A stretch of 64,000 bases of DNA, taken from NCBI GenBank assembly GCA_035762085.1, contig DASTPT010000072.1, positions 1 to 64,000 on the forward strand. Direction: 5' to 3'. Every line of letters starts with the position of its first letter. The first letter of the stretch is position 1. Both the position numbers and the translations under genes were made by a program. Positions 1 to 7,880 of this stretch are shown here, one piece after another. Source of the stretch: HRBIN12 sp035762085 (GTDB lineage Bacteria; Actinomycetota; UBA4738; HRBIN12). Under the pieces are notes generated by a model. That model searched no databases, was not told the origin of the DNA, and saw nothing but the letters and a program-made list of their open reading frames with translations.

Positions 1-264
1 CTCGCCGCCTGGCGAGGCGATCTGCACGAAGCCGAGGCCGACGCCCGCGAGGCGGTCCAGCTCTCGAGCGCCGCGGGCTCGCCGGAGTTGCTCGGCGACG
101 CGCTCCGCGCACTCGGCGATGCCCTGCTCGCCCATGGGCGCGTCGAGGAAGCTGGGGCGGCGCTCCGCGATGCCCTCGCGGCGTACGAGCGCAAGGGCCT
201 CGCCCACCGGGCAGCGACGGTCCGCGCGAGGATCCGTCAGGCTCGAGCCGCCCGTGTTCACTGA
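1..264 (+). CDS. TPR-repeat protein, C-terminal fragment
   Basis: This is the last 87 codons of a gene that begins before the window. The visible protein is alanine-, arginine- and leucine-rich helical sequence with two tetratricopeptide-like units (about residues 5-35 and 42-72), of the A-L-x2-L-G-D-A-L-L-A-x-G type. It ends in a basic helix and a TGA at 262-264. Such tails are usual in actinobacterial signal-transduction ATPases and cyclase-TPR proteins, but the catalytic part is outside the window, so no function is assigned. The next gene on the same strand starts 144 bases later. Confidence 0.7.
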   Translation, partial: LAAWRGDLHEAEADAREAVQLSSAAGSPELLGDALRALGDALLAHGRVEEAGAALRDALAAYERKGLAHRAATVRARIRQARAARVH

Positions 265-316
265 GCCTCGGCACGACTTCCGGAGAACGCGTGAGCATCT
301 GTTGAGCGATCCTCCC

Positions 317-322
317 TACCGT
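317..322 (+). promoter_or_regulatory. candidate -10 box (TACCGT)
   Basis: TACCGT fits the actinobacterial TANNNT -10 pattern and lies in the 144-base gap before the gene at 409. I see no convincing -35 at the right spacing, so this is a weak call. The rest of the gap holds nothing else I recognise. Confidence 0.25.
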
Positions 323-408
323 CGCGCCGGAAGGGATCGGGGTTTCCACCAGGCGACCCCGTGACGATCCGGCCCGTGACGGCGGGCCGGCCGGCGGGAG
401 GAGGGAGC

Positions 409-843
409 ATGAGCACCCGAGCAGGACTCCTGTGGCCCCCGAGGCGCGCTGCGCATCCGAGGACGCACCGGGTGGTCGAGGTCGCGCTCGTGATCGCGAT
501 CGCCGTCTCGGCGATCGGCGTGCTGGCCACGCTGCGCGACACCCCGGCGGGCAAGACCGGGGGTCTCGCCGCGACGCAGGAACGCGTCGATGCGGCATCG
601 CGGCCATGGCGAGCCTTCAAGGAGAGCCAAGCGTCGTTCGGTACACCCGAGGGCAGGCTCGCCGACATCCGGGTCCAGGCGAACGCGACCTCACTGGCGT
701 GGCGAGCGCTGAAGGAAGGTCAGGCGCCGGCGACCGCTCTCGACCTCCGAACCGGATTCCAGGTACCGGCCGCGAACGCGGGGCCGCTGGGTTGGCGTTC
801 CTACAAGGAGATGACCAGCCGAGAGATGACCGGCGGCCGCTAG
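409..843 (+). CDS. single-pass membrane protein with three WR-x2-KE repeats
   Basis: The gene encodes a 144-residue protein of unknown function. The ATG at 409 is chosen because a strong purine-rich Shine-Dalgarno (GGAGGAGGGAG) precedes it; an in-frame GTG at 361 is less likely. A basic N-terminus (1-21) leads into one hydrophobic helix (about 22-42). The rest is a soluble, alanine-rich tail. That tail carries WRAFKE at 67-72, WRALKE at 98-103 and WRSYKE at 129-134, spaced exactly 31 residues apart. I do not recognise the family. Its stop codon shares CTAG with the stop of the convergent Fe-S carrier gene. Confidence 0.75.
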   Translation: MSTRAGLLWPPRRAAHPRTHRVVEVALVIAIAVSAIGVLATLRDTPAGKTGGLAATQERVDAASRPWRAFKESQASFGTPEGRLADIRVQANATSLAWRALKEGQAPATALDLRTGFQVPAANAGPLGWRSYKEMTSREMTGGR

Positions 844-1208
844 ATCGAGAACGACTCGCCGCAGGCGCACTCGTGCGTGGCCTGCGGGTTGAAGACCTTG
901 AGCCCGCCGCCGAGGAGCGCGTCGTGGAACTCCAGGGTGGAGCCCCGGACGATCGGCGCGCTCTTCGGGTCCACGAGGACGCGGAAGCCCTCGACCTCGA
1001 CCACGTGGTCGTCGGAGGAGGGGTCGTCGAACGAGAGCTCGTACGAGAAGCCCGAGCACCCGCCGGCCACGACGCGCAGCCGGAGGGCGGCGTCGGGACG
1101 ACCCTCCTTCTCGGCGAGCGCGCGGGCCTTGCGCGCGGCCTTGGGGGTCACCGTCAGTACGGCGGTGTCGGTGTCCATCGCCTCCACGATACCGGCAGAC
1201 TCAGCCAT
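840..1208 (-). CDS. A-type iron-sulfur carrier (HesB/IscA/ErpA family)
   Basis: The gene encodes a small protein that delivers Fe-S clusters to apo-enzymes. The three family cysteines are present: C51 in GGCSGFSY, and C114 and C116 in CACG near the C-terminus. The length (122 residues) is normal. The ATG at 1208 overlaps the 3' end of the upstream reductase gene by eight bases (ATGGCTGA). An in-frame ATG at 1178 would give 112 residues and also fits the family, so the start is uncertain. It is last in a minus-strand run after the M20 peptidase and the disulfide reductase. Confidence 0.93.
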   Translation of the reverse strand: MAESAGIVEAMDTDTAVLTVTPKAARKARALAEKEGRPDAALRLRVVAGGCSGFSYELSFDDPSSDDHVVEVEGFRVLVDPKSAPIVRGSTLEFHDALLGGGLKVFNPQATHECACGESFSI

Positions 1209-2568
1209 CGGCCAGCGCGAGGAGCGCGCCCTTCACGGACTCAGACAGCGTGGGATAGGCGTGGATCGCCTCGCCGACCGTTGCGGCGGATATCCGTCCG
1301 GCCATGATCGCGACCACCTCGTGGATCATCGCGCCGGCGTCCTCGCCCACGATGTGCCCGCCGAGCACCTCGCCCGTGCGGGCGTCGCCGACCAGCTTCA
1401 CCACGCCCTCGGTCCGCCCGTCGATGTGCGCCCGCTCGTTGTCCTCGAGCGGCAGCAGGGCGGTGCGGATCTCATGGCCCACCTCGCGCGCCTGGCGCTC
1501 GGTGAGGCCGACGCTCGCGACCTCCGGGTCGCAGTACGTGACGCGCGGGACGACGCGGTACTCCCGCGGCCGCGGCCGGCCCAGGACGTCGTCGACGACC
1601 AGCTCGGCCTCGTACGAGCCGACGTGCGTGAACAACAGCTCCCCGGTGGCGTCGCCGGCCGCCCAGACGTCGGGGTTGGTCGTGCGGAGGGTCTCGGTCA
1701 GGACCGGCCGGCCGCGCTCGTCCAGCGTCACCCCGGCCGCGCCCAGGTCGTGGACGTCGAACACCGGACGTCGGCCGGACGCCACGAGCAGCTCGTCGGC
1801 CCGGAGGGCCTCGCCGCTCGCGAGCTCGACGGTCCAGCCGGCCCCGTCGTGTTCCGCGCGCTCGATCGTCACGCCGGCGCGGAGCGCGATGCCCTCGGCC
1901 TCGAAGGCCGGGGCGAACGCCGCCGCGGCCTCGTCGTCCTCGAGCGGCAGGACGTGGGGCAGCGCCTCGAGCACCGTGACGCCGGAGCCGAACCGCGCGT
2001 AGATCTGCGCGAACTCGATGCCGATCGCGCCGGCGCCGATCACGAGCAGCGAGGCCGGCACGCGATCGGGCTTCCAGATCGCCTCCTTGTTCGTCCAGTA
2101 CGGGCCCTCGCTCAGGCCCGGGATCGGCGGCACGGTGGCCTCGGTGCCGGTCGCCAGCACGACCCGATCGGCCTCGATCGGCTCGCCGCTGGCGGTCTCG
2201 ATCCGGTGCTCGCCGACCAGGCGCGCCTCCTCGAGGAGCACGCGGATCCCGATCCGCTCGAAGGGCTTCGCGCCCTCGCCGGACTGGGAGTCCACGACGT
2301 CGCGTGCCCGCTGACGGACGGCCTGCAGGTCGACCTCCACGCCGCCGCCGATCCGCACGCCGAACCGCGCCGCGTCCCGCGCCTGCGCCGCGATCTTCGC
2401 GCTGCGGAGCATGACCTTCGTCGGCACGCAGCCGTAGTGGTTGCACTCGCCGCCGAGCTTGTCACGCTCGGCGATCGCGATCCGGAGGTCGCTGCGCTCG
2501 CCGAGCTGGAAGGCGATCTCGGAGCCCGTCCCCCCGCCGCCGATCACGAAGACGTCGTACCGCTCCAC
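1201..2568 (-). CDS. FAD-dependent pyridine nucleotide-disulfide oxidoreductase (dihydrolipoyl dehydrogenase-like)
   Basis: This is a class I flavin disulfide reductase of 455 residues. It has an N-terminal FAD motif (GGGGTGSE), a redox-active CNHYGC pair at about residues 42-47, an NAD(P) motif (GAGAIGIE) and a C-terminal dimer domain with HAYPTLSE that supplies the active-site base. It resembles dihydrolipoyl dehydrogenase and MerA but has neither the N-terminal heavy-metal domain nor the C-terminal vicinal cysteines of MerA, so mercury reduction is unlikely. It starts with GTG after GGAAGGA. No 2-oxo acid dehydrogenase genes are nearby, so the substrate is open; bacillithiol- or mycothiol-type disulfides are possible. 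Confidence 0.9.
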   Translation of the reverse strand: MERYDVFVIGGGGTGSEIAFQLGERSDLRIAIAERDKLGGECNHYGCVPTKVMLRSAKIAAQARDAARFGVRIGGGVEVDLQAVRQRARDVVDSQSGEGAKPFERIGIRVLLEEARLVGEHRIETASGEPIEADRVVLATGTEATVPPIPGLSEGPYWTNKEAIWKPDRVPASLLVIGAGAIGIEFAQIYARFGSGVTVLEALPHVLPLEDDEAAAAFAPAFEAEGIALRAGVTIERAEHDGAGWTVELASGEALRADELLVASGRRPVFDVHDLGAAGVTLDERGRPVLTETLRTTNPDVWAAGDATGELLFTHVGSYEAELVVDDVLGRPRPREYRVVPRVTYCDPEVASVGLTERQAREVGHEIRTALLPLEDNERAHIDGRTEGVVKLVGDARTGEVLGGHIVGEDAGAMIHEVVAIMAGRISAATVGEAIHAYPTLSESVKGALLALADG

Positions 2569-2595
2569 GATCCTTCCAACCCGTCGCGGCGCGGT

Positions 2596-3786
2596 TCATT
2601 CCTCGCCGAGGTACGCGAGGAAGGCTCGGGCGTAGATCCGCGCCGCCGCCGTCAGCTCGTCGACCGCGACCCACTCGTTCGCCGTGTGCGCGGCCGTGAG
2701 CGACCCGGGACCGCAGATCACGGTCGGGATCCTCGCCTCGTTGACGTAGAAGCGAGCGTCGGTGATGCCCGTCAGCCCCACGTCCGCGGGGCGCCGACCC
2801 GTCTCGGCGACGACGGCGTCGCGGACCGCCTGGGCGACCGGGCTGTCCCGCGGCGCCTCGGCGGCCAGGACCCACTCGCGGATCGCGAACGACAGGTCGA
2901 CCTCGGGATGCTCCTCGCGGATCGAGGCCGCGAGCAGGAGGAACGGTGCGAGGACCTCGTCGGGGCTGTCCTCGCCCGGCACGGTGCGACGGTCGACGTC
3001 GACCTCGCAGCGGTCGGGGACGACGTTCGGCGCGCTTCCGCCGGAGATCAAGGCGGCGTTCACGCTCGGCCGGCCGACCAGGGGATGCTCGCGGTCCGGG
3101 AGCACCTCGTCGATGCGGAGCAGGAAGCGCGCCATCGACGTGATCGCGCTCACGCCGAGGTGCGGCGTCGAGCCGTGGGCGGCCGTGCCCGAGGCGGTCG
3201 CGGTGACCCACGCTCCGCCGCGCTCGGCGAGCGCGAGCTGCAGCTCCGTCGGCTCGCCCACGATGCAGGCGTCCTGGTCCAACAGGCCGGCCTCCCAGAG
3301 CACCTTCGTCCCGTGGACCCCCGTGCGCTCCTCGTCGGCCACGAGGTGCAGCTCGAGCGTGCCGCCGAGCCGGACGCCGGAGCGCACGATCGCATGCGTC
3401 GCGCCGAGCGCGGCCGCCAGCGCGCCCTTCATGTCGGCCGCGCCGCGACCGATCAGCCGGCCCCCCTGGACCGTCCCCGCGAACGGCGGATGGTCCCAGG
3501 TGCCCGGATCGCCCGCCGGCACGACGTCGAGGTGGCCGTTCCAGGCCAGCTTCGGCCGGTCGCCCGAGCCGACGGTCGCGATCACGCTCGGCCGGCCGGC
3601 CTCGCCGCGGACGACCTCGACGGACGCGCCGAGCTCCGTCAGGACGTCGACCACGAATCGGGCGACCTCGTCCTCGGTCCCGCCGGGGTTCTCGCTCGGG
3701 ATCGCGAGGAGCGCCCGGGCGAGGGCGAGCACCTCCTCGTCGCGGACCGCCTGCAGGACGGCCGCCACGGCATCGTCGTCTACCAT
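2596..3786 (-). CDS. M20-family metallopeptidase (ArgE/DapE/CPG2-like)
   Basis: The 396-residue protein is a zinc amidohydrolase of the M20 family, which removes acyl groups or amino acids from small substrates. The first metal ligands sit in GHLDVVP, with GRGAADMKG following. The catalytic glutamate pair is in ADEERTG and the late histidine in HTANEW. A dimerisation insert of normal size lies between (about 185-290). The ATG at 3786 is the first after the divergent NUDIX gene. The two start codons are only 10 bases apart, so both messages must have almost no leader. The gene heads a run with the reductase and the Fe-S carrier. The substrate cannot be told from sequence. Confidence 0.9.
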   Translation of the reverse strand: MVDDDAVAAVLQAVRDEEVLALARALLAIPSENPGGTEDEVARFVVDVLTELGASVEVVRGEAGRPSVIATVGSGDRPKLAWNGHLDVVPAGDPGTWDHPPFAGTVQGGRLIGRGAADMKGALAAALGATHAIVRSGVRLGGTLELHLVADEERTGVHGTKVLWEAGLLDQDACIVGEPTELQLALAERGGAWVTATASGTAAHGSTPHLGVSAITSMARFLLRIDEVLPDREHPLVGRPSVNAALISGGSAPNVVPDRCEVDVDRRTVPGEDSPDEVLAPFLLLAASIREEHPEVDLSFAIREWVLAAEAPRDSPVAQAVRDAVVAETGRRPADVGLTGITDARFYVNEARIPTVICGPGSLTAAHTANEWVAVDELTAAARIYARAFLAYLGEE

Positions 3787-3796
3787 CGGCCGAGCA

Positions 3797-4369
3797 ATGT
3801 ACCGCGCCGACCTCCGCGACCGCCTCAGGGCGCACCTGGACCCGGCGCCGTCACCCGTGCCGGAGCCGGGGGACCGGCTCGCCGCCGTCCTCGCGCTGCT
3901 CGTCGAGCTGCCCGAGCTCGCCCTGGTGTTCACGAAGCGCGCCGACGACCTCCGGCGGCATCCCGGCGAGATCTCGTTCCCGGGCGGGCTGGTGGATCCC
4001 GGGGACGCAGACCTGGCCTCGACCGCACTGCGGGAGGCTCGCGAGGAGATCGGCCTGGACCCCGCGCTGCCCGAGATCCTCGGCGCGCTGCCGCCCGTCC
4101 ACACGACCGTGAGCGGGATCCTCGTCGTGCCGTTCGTGGGCATGCTCGTGGACCCCCCGGTGTTGTCCGTGGATGGACGGGAGACCGATCGGGTGCTGAC
4201 GTTCCCCGTGGACCGGTTGCTCGAGGCCGAGGCCGTCCACGAGCTGGAGCGCCCGGACGGCCGGCGGTGGCGCGGTTGGCTGTACGAGGTCGAGGGAACG
4301 ACGGTCTGGGGCGCCACCGGGCGCATGCTGCACGACCTGCTCGAGATCCTGCGGAAGGAGGAGCCGTGA
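3797..4369 (+). CDS. NUDIX hydrolase, CoA pyrophosphatase (NudL/UPF0035) type
   Basis: The 190-residue protein carries the UPF0035 signature KRADDLRRHPGEISFPGG followed by a Nudix box ending REAREEIGL (about residues 66-83). This subfamily cleaves the pyrophosphate of coenzyme A and derivatives to phosphopantetheine and 3',5'-ADP. The next gene, a CoA-binding protein, overlaps its stop by four bases, which fits a CoA-related role. The ATG at 3797 has no Shine-Dalgarno and lies 10 bases from the divergent peptidase start, so the message is probably leaderless. Confidence 0.92.
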   Translation: MYRADLRDRLRAHLDPAPSPVPEPGDRLAAVLALLVELPELALVFTKRADDLRRHPGEISFPGGLVDPGDADLASTALREAREEIGLDPALPEILGALPPVHTTVSGILVVPFVGMLVDPPVLSVDGRETDRVLTFPVDRLLEAEAVHELERPDGRRWRGWLYEVEGTTVWGATGRMLHDLLEILRKEEP

Positions 4370-4800
4370 ACGGGACCGCGTACGGACCCACCGATGCCGA
4401 GCTCCGCTCGATCCTCGGCGACGCCAAGACGATCGCCGTCGTCGGGCTGTCCTCGAACCCGTTCAAGGACTCGTTCGAGATAGCGGAATACCTGCAGCGC
4501 AAGGGTTACCGGATCATCCCGGTGAACCCGAACGAGACCGAGGTGCTCGGCGAGACGGCCTATCCGTCCCTCCTGGACGTGCCGGAGGACGTCCAGATCG
4601 ACGTCGTCGACGTCTTCCGCCGGGCCGCCGACACGCCTCCGGTCGCCGAGCAGGCCGTCCGGGTCGGCGCGAAGGTGCTGTGGCTCCAGGACGGGATCGT
4701 GAACGACGAGGCCCGGCGTATCGCGGAGGAGGGCGGGCTCACGGTGATCATGGGGGTCTGCATCCGAACGACGAACCGCCGGCTGGAACGGGAGGCATGA
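4366..4800 (+). CDS. CoA-binding domain protein (YccU-like)
   Basis: The 144-residue protein has a Rossmann-type CoA-binding fold. An N-terminal TIAVVGLSSNPFKDSFEIA segment matches the nucleotide loop of the succinyl-CoA synthetase alpha-like YccU family. Later blocks are IIPVNPNETEVLG and VGAKVLWLQDGIVN. The family's role is not well defined. The GTG start at 4366 overlaps the NUDIX stop (GTGA) and has AGGAGG upstream, so translation is coupled. Confidence 0.92.
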   Translation: MNGTAYGPTDAELRSILGDAKTIAVVGLSSNPFKDSFEIAEYLQRKGYRIIPVNPNETEVLGETAYPSLLDVPEDVQIDVVDVFRRAADTPPVAEQAVRVGAKVLWLQDGIVNDEARRIAEEGGLTVIMGVCIRTTNRRLEREA

Positions 4801-4803
4801 GGC

Positions 4804-4968
4804 ATGCAGAGGTGGGAGTACTTCGTCGCGCCGGTCCTCGAGCACAACCCGGCCGAGATCCTGGACTCGTTCGGCGAGGACGGATGGGAGCTCGTCTCGA
4901 TCGTGGCCCAGCCGACGCCGATGGGCGGACAGTCGCTCGTCGCGTACCTCAAGCGCCCGAAGGGCTGA
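4804..4968 (+). CDS. small DUF4177-like protein
   Basis: The gene encodes 54 residues starting MQRWEYFVAPV, with GEDGWELVSI in the middle and VAYLKR at the end. That W-E-Y ... D-G-W-E-L-V pattern is typical of the small DUF4177 family, whose function is unknown. It starts three bases after the stop of the CoA-binding gene and is probably the last gene of that operon. Confidence 0.8.
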   Translation: MQRWEYFVAPVLEHNPAEILDSFGEDGWELVSIVAQPTPMGGQSLVAYLKRPKG

Positions 4969-4998
4969 TCGCCGGAAGGGCGGACGAGGCGCCGAGCG

Positions 4999-5220
4999 CT
5001 AGTGTCCGGCGCGGCCCATCCGGGTCCGGAACAGCAGGACGGCCGCGATCAGGACCAGCCCGATCAGGATCGTCGCCGGCGAGAGCCCCTCGGAGCCGGG
5101 GGTGGGGCTCGGCGAGGCGCTCGGCGAGCCCGTGGGCGTCTGCGCCCACGCGACCCCGTCGTTCAGGGTCGTCAGGGCGAGGACCAGGAGCGGGACGAGC
5201 GGCGCTCGGGGACGGGGCAT
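4999..5220 (-). CDS. small exported/membrane protein
   Basis: The predicted 73-residue protein has a signal-like N-terminus (residues 1-26, ending AWAQT), a Ser/Pro/Thr-rich linker (27-45) and one hydrophobic helix (about 47-64) followed by basic residues. I do not recognise a family. The gene is supported by a TACACT -10 box exactly seven bases before its ATG, the leaderless pattern seen elsewhere in the window. It converges on the CoA-binding operon and diverges from the VOC gene. Confidence 0.6.
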   Translation of the reverse strand: MPRPRAPLVPLLVLALTTLNDGVAWAQTPTGSPSASPSPTPGSEGLSPATILIGLVLIAAVLLFRTRMGRAGH

Positions 5221-5227
5221 CCACCCG

Positions 5228-5233
5228 AGTGTA
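5228..5233 (-). promoter_or_regulatory. -10 box for the 73-residue exported protein
   Basis: Reads TACACT on the minus strand, seven bases before the ATG at 5220, which predicts a leaderless transcript. Confidence 0.5.
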
Positions 5234-5258
5234 GGCAGCGGCGGCCGGGCGTGTGCGG

Positions 5259-5264
5259 TACCGT
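5259..5264 (+). promoter_or_regulatory. -10 box for the VOC gene
   Basis: TACCGT lies six bases before the ATG at 5271 with no Shine-Dalgarno, consistent with a leaderless transcript. Confidence 0.45.
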
Positions 5265-5270
5265 CGCCCG

Positions 5271-5897
5271 ATGATCCGGATCGACCACGTCGTCTACGCG
5301 GCTCGCGACCTCGACCGCGCCGCCGAGCGCTTCCGCGACGAGCTCGGCCTGGGCTCCGTCGCCGGCGGCCGCCACGCCGGCTGGGGCACGGGGAACCGGA
5401 TCGTGCCGCTCGGCGAGCAGTACGTCGAGCTGATCTCGGTCGTCGACCGCGACGAGGCGGCGGGGAGCGGGTTCGGCCGCACGATGCTCGCGTTCCTCGA
5501 GGGCGGGGACCGGCCCTGGACGATCGTCTGCCGCACCGACGAGCTGGATGCGATCGCCACCCGCCTGAACCTGGAGGTCACCGAGGGGTCGCGCACCCGT
5601 CCCGACGGCCAGGTGGTGGCCTGGCGCGCGGCGGGCTTCGAGGATCCGCGGCGGGAGCGACACATGCCGTTCTTCATCGAGTGGCGGCTCCCGAGCTCCG
5701 AGGCCTACCCCGGGCGCACGGAGGCGGCCCACCGGGTCGAGCCCTCCGGCATCGCCTGGGTGGAGGGCACCGGGGACGGCGCCCGCCTCGCCGAGTGGCT
5801 CGGGGGCGCCGAGCTGCCGATCCGCGTCTCGGACGGCGATCCGGCCGTGACCGCGTTCGCGGTCGCGACCGCGGGCGGCGAGGTGGTCGTCACCTGA
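5271..5897 (+). CDS. glyoxalase-like (VOC superfamily) protein
   Basis: The 208-residue protein starts MIRIDHVVYAARDLDRAAERF, the usual beta-alpha opening of a glyoxalase-like domain. A second half-repeat contains RHMPFFIEWRLP. Metal ligands of the fold (H6 and a later glutamate) are plausible, but the reaction cannot be named. The ATG at 5271 is preferred to an in-frame upstream start at 5253 because TACCGT sits directly before it. It converges on the cystathionine gamma-synthase gene. Confidence 0.82.
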   Translation: MIRIDHVVYAARDLDRAAERFRDELGLGSVAGGRHAGWGTGNRIVPLGEQYVELISVVDRDEAAGSGFGRTMLAFLEGGDRPWTIVCRTDELDAIATRLNLEVTEGSRTRPDGQVVAWRAAGFEDPRRERHMPFFIEWRLPSSEAYPGRTEAAHRVEPSGIAWVEGTGDGARLAEWLGGAELPIRVSDGDPAVTAFAVATAGGEVVVT

Positions 5898-5906
5898 CCG
5901 GCGGGA

Positions 5907-7055
5907 TCACCCGAGCGCGAGCTCGAGGTCGGCGATCAGGTCGTCCGGGTGCTCGATCCCGATCGAGAGCCGGATCAGCGTCTCGGGGACCGCGAGCGGC
6001 GAGCCGGCGACGCTCGCGTGCGTCATCGGCGCGGGGACCTCGATCAGGGACTCCACGCCACCGAGCGATTCCGCCAGGAAGAACAGCTCGGTCGACTCCG
6101 AGACGCGGATCGCCTCCTCGCGCGACGCGACCTCGAAGCTCACCATGCCGCCGAAGTCCCGCATCTGGCGCGCCGCGATCCGCCGCCCGGGATGGTCCGG
6201 CAGGCCCGGGTAGTGGACCGCGGCCACCTTCGGGTGGCCGGCCAGGAACCCGGCGACCGCCTGGGCCCCGGCGCAGTGTGCGCGCATCCGGACCGCGAGG
6301 GTCTTCAGGCCGCGAAGCGCGAGGTAGGCGTCCATCGGTCCGGGCACCGCGCCGACCGCGTTCTGCAGGTAGGCCAGGCGCTCGGCGAGCCCGACGTCGC
6401 TCGTGACGACCGCGCCCATGACCAGGTCGGAGTGGCCGCCGAGATACTTCGTGACCGAGTGCACGACCACGTCGGCACCGAGCTCGAGCGGACGCTGCAG
6501 GTACGGCGTCGCGAACGTGTTGTCGACGACGCACCGGGCGCCGGCGTCGTGGGCGACCCGGGCGACGGCCTCGATGTCGATCACCTTCAGGAGCGGGTTC
6601 GTCGGGGTCTCGACCCAGACGATGCGCGTCTCGGGCAGAACGGCCGCGCGCACCGCGTCGAGGTCCGTCATCTCGACCACGTCGTGCACGAGCCCCCAGT
6701 CCTGCAGGACGCGCGCCAGCAGCCGGTACGTGCCCCCGTACACGTCGTTCGAGAGCAGGACGTGGTCGCCGGGCCGCAGCGTCAGCAGCAGCGTGGTCTC
6801 GGCGCCCATCCCCGAGGAGAACGCGACGCCGTGCGTCCCGCCCTCGAGCGACGCGAGCGCCGTCTGGAACGCCTCGCGCGTCGGGTTGCCGCCCCGCGCG
6901 TAGTCGTATCGCTTCGGCGCGCCGACGGCCGGTTGCGCGTAGGTGGACGTCTGGTAGATCGGGACGTTGACGGCGCCGAACGGCTCGTCGGGCTCCTGGC
7001 CGGCGTGGATCGCGCGGGTCTCGAACCTCAGCGCATCTCGGGAGGGATCGCCCAT
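5907..7055 (-). CDS. cystathionine gamma-synthase / gamma-lyase (PLP)
   Basis: The 382-residue enzyme belongs to the Cys/Met metabolism PLP family. It has ETRAIHAGQEPD near the start, YARGGNPTR, the phosphate-binding SSGMGAE, and the PLP lysine in SVTKYLGGHSD. It could synthesise cystathionine from an activated homoserine or split cystathionine to cysteine. Because it shares an operon with cystathionine beta-synthase, the lyase role in reverse transsulfuration is the better inference. The ATG lies within the 3' end of the DUF429 gene (28-base overlap) and has AAGGAG upstream. Confidence 0.93.
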   Translation of the reverse strand: MGDPSRDALRFETRAIHAGQEPDEPFGAVNVPIYQTSTYAQPAVGAPKRYDYARGGNPTREAFQTALASLEGGTHGVAFSSGMGAETTLLLTLRPGDHVLLSNDVYGGTYRLLARVLQDWGLVHDVVEMTDLDAVRAAVLPETRIVWVETPTNPLLKVIDIEAVARVAHDAGARCVVDNTFATPYLQRPLELGADVVVHSVTKYLGGHSDLVMGAVVTSDVGLAERLAYLQNAVGAVPGPMDAYLALRGLKTLAVRMRAHCAGAQAVAGFLAGHPKVAAVHYPGLPDHPGRRIAARQMRDFGGMVSFEVASREEAIRVSESTELFFLAESLGGVESLIEVPAPMTHASVAGSPLAVPETLIRLSIGIEHPDDLIADLELALG

Positions 7056-7876
7056 CCTCGCTCCTTCAGCTCGTCGAGCGCGTCCTGGCCGGCACGGGCC
7101 TGTCGCCAGAGCGCGGACTTGCGCTTCGCGTCGTGTCCCGGCGCGAACTCACTGGCCGTGAGCGACACGCACGCCGCGTCGCCGCACGCGCAGCGAGCCA
7201 TGCCGGGGAGCGGCGGCTGCTCGTCCCGACCCCTCGGCAGCTCGCCGCGGCGGAACGGATGCGCGGGAAGGGCGACGGCGGGCACGACGATCTGCCCCTC
7301 GAGCGGGTCGCCCGGCGCGCTGAACCGGCGCTCGAGCGCGAAGAGCCCGGTCAGGGCGGCGAGCGCCGCGTCGACCTGATCGGCCGAGCGCAGCGCGTCC
7401 GCGTCGACCTGCCGATCCTGCAGCACCCGGCGCCGCCAGGCGTGGGGCGAGATCCCCTTCGGCGGCAGGCAGCCGGCGAGGACCACGGCCGAGGCGTGCG
7501 GGAACACCTCGATCGACGTCCCGTTCACGCGCCCCCCCCCGTAGCGCGGGTAGCGGTCCTCGACCGCGGCGAACGCGGCGAACCCGACGGTCATCCACTC
7601 GAAGAACGGGTGCTCGGCCATGCGCTCGTCGCTCGGCGTGTTGAAGCACTGGATCCCGAACCATCGGAGCTCGCGCTCGGTCAGGCGGGAGCGGCCCGAG
7701 CTCGCCCACGTGGGAGGCGCATCGATCGCGACGACGTCGGGCTCCAGGACCCGGACGAGCGCCGGCAGGTCCTCGGGGTGCGCGCGGCGGTGGGTGTCGA
7801 CGATCGCGCGGTCCGCGTCGAGCGTCACGAGGTCGAGCCCCTTGCGGACCCCGATATCGACCCCGAGCGCGCGCAC
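7028..7876 (-). CDS. DUF429-family protein (predicted RNase H-like fold)
   Basis: The 282-residue protein begins RALGVDIGVRKGLDLVTLD, with a second strand reading VVAIDAPP. This is the acidic arrangement expected of an RNase H-like nuclease fold and the DUF429 hallmark. The C-terminal part has a Cys cluster, CACGDAAC, followed by a basic helix. The GTG start at 7876 is four bases after the upstream stop, and the 3' end overlaps the next gene, so it is firmly in the transsulfuration operon. Its function is unknown. A run of nine G (plus-strand C, 7532-7540) encodes three glycines. Confidence 0.8.
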   Translation of the reverse strand: MRALGVDIGVRKGLDLVTLDADRAIVDTHRRAHPEDLPALVRVLEPDVVAIDAPPTWASSGRSRLTERELRWFGIQCFNTPSDERMAEHPFFEWMTVGFAAFAAVEDRYPRYGGGRVNGTSIEVFPHASAVVLAGCLPPKGISPHAWRRRVLQDRQVDADALRSADQVDAALAALTGLFALERRFSAPGDPLEGQIVVPAVALPAHPFRRGELPRGRDEQPPLPGMARCACGDAACVSLTASEFAPGHDAKRKSALWRQARAGQDALDELKERGWAIPPEMR

Positions 7877-7880
7877 GGGC

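Noticed and set aside
1201..2568. Mercuric reductase.
   Set aside because: The active-site pair is present but the N-terminal metal domain and C-terminal vicinal cysteines are absent.
877..4800. Very long open frame (1307 codons) on the plus strand.
   Set aside because: Only its last 144 codons match a known family (CoA-binding). The rest is low-complexity Arg/Gly/Ala sequence antisense to conserved genes, a common artefact of high G+C.
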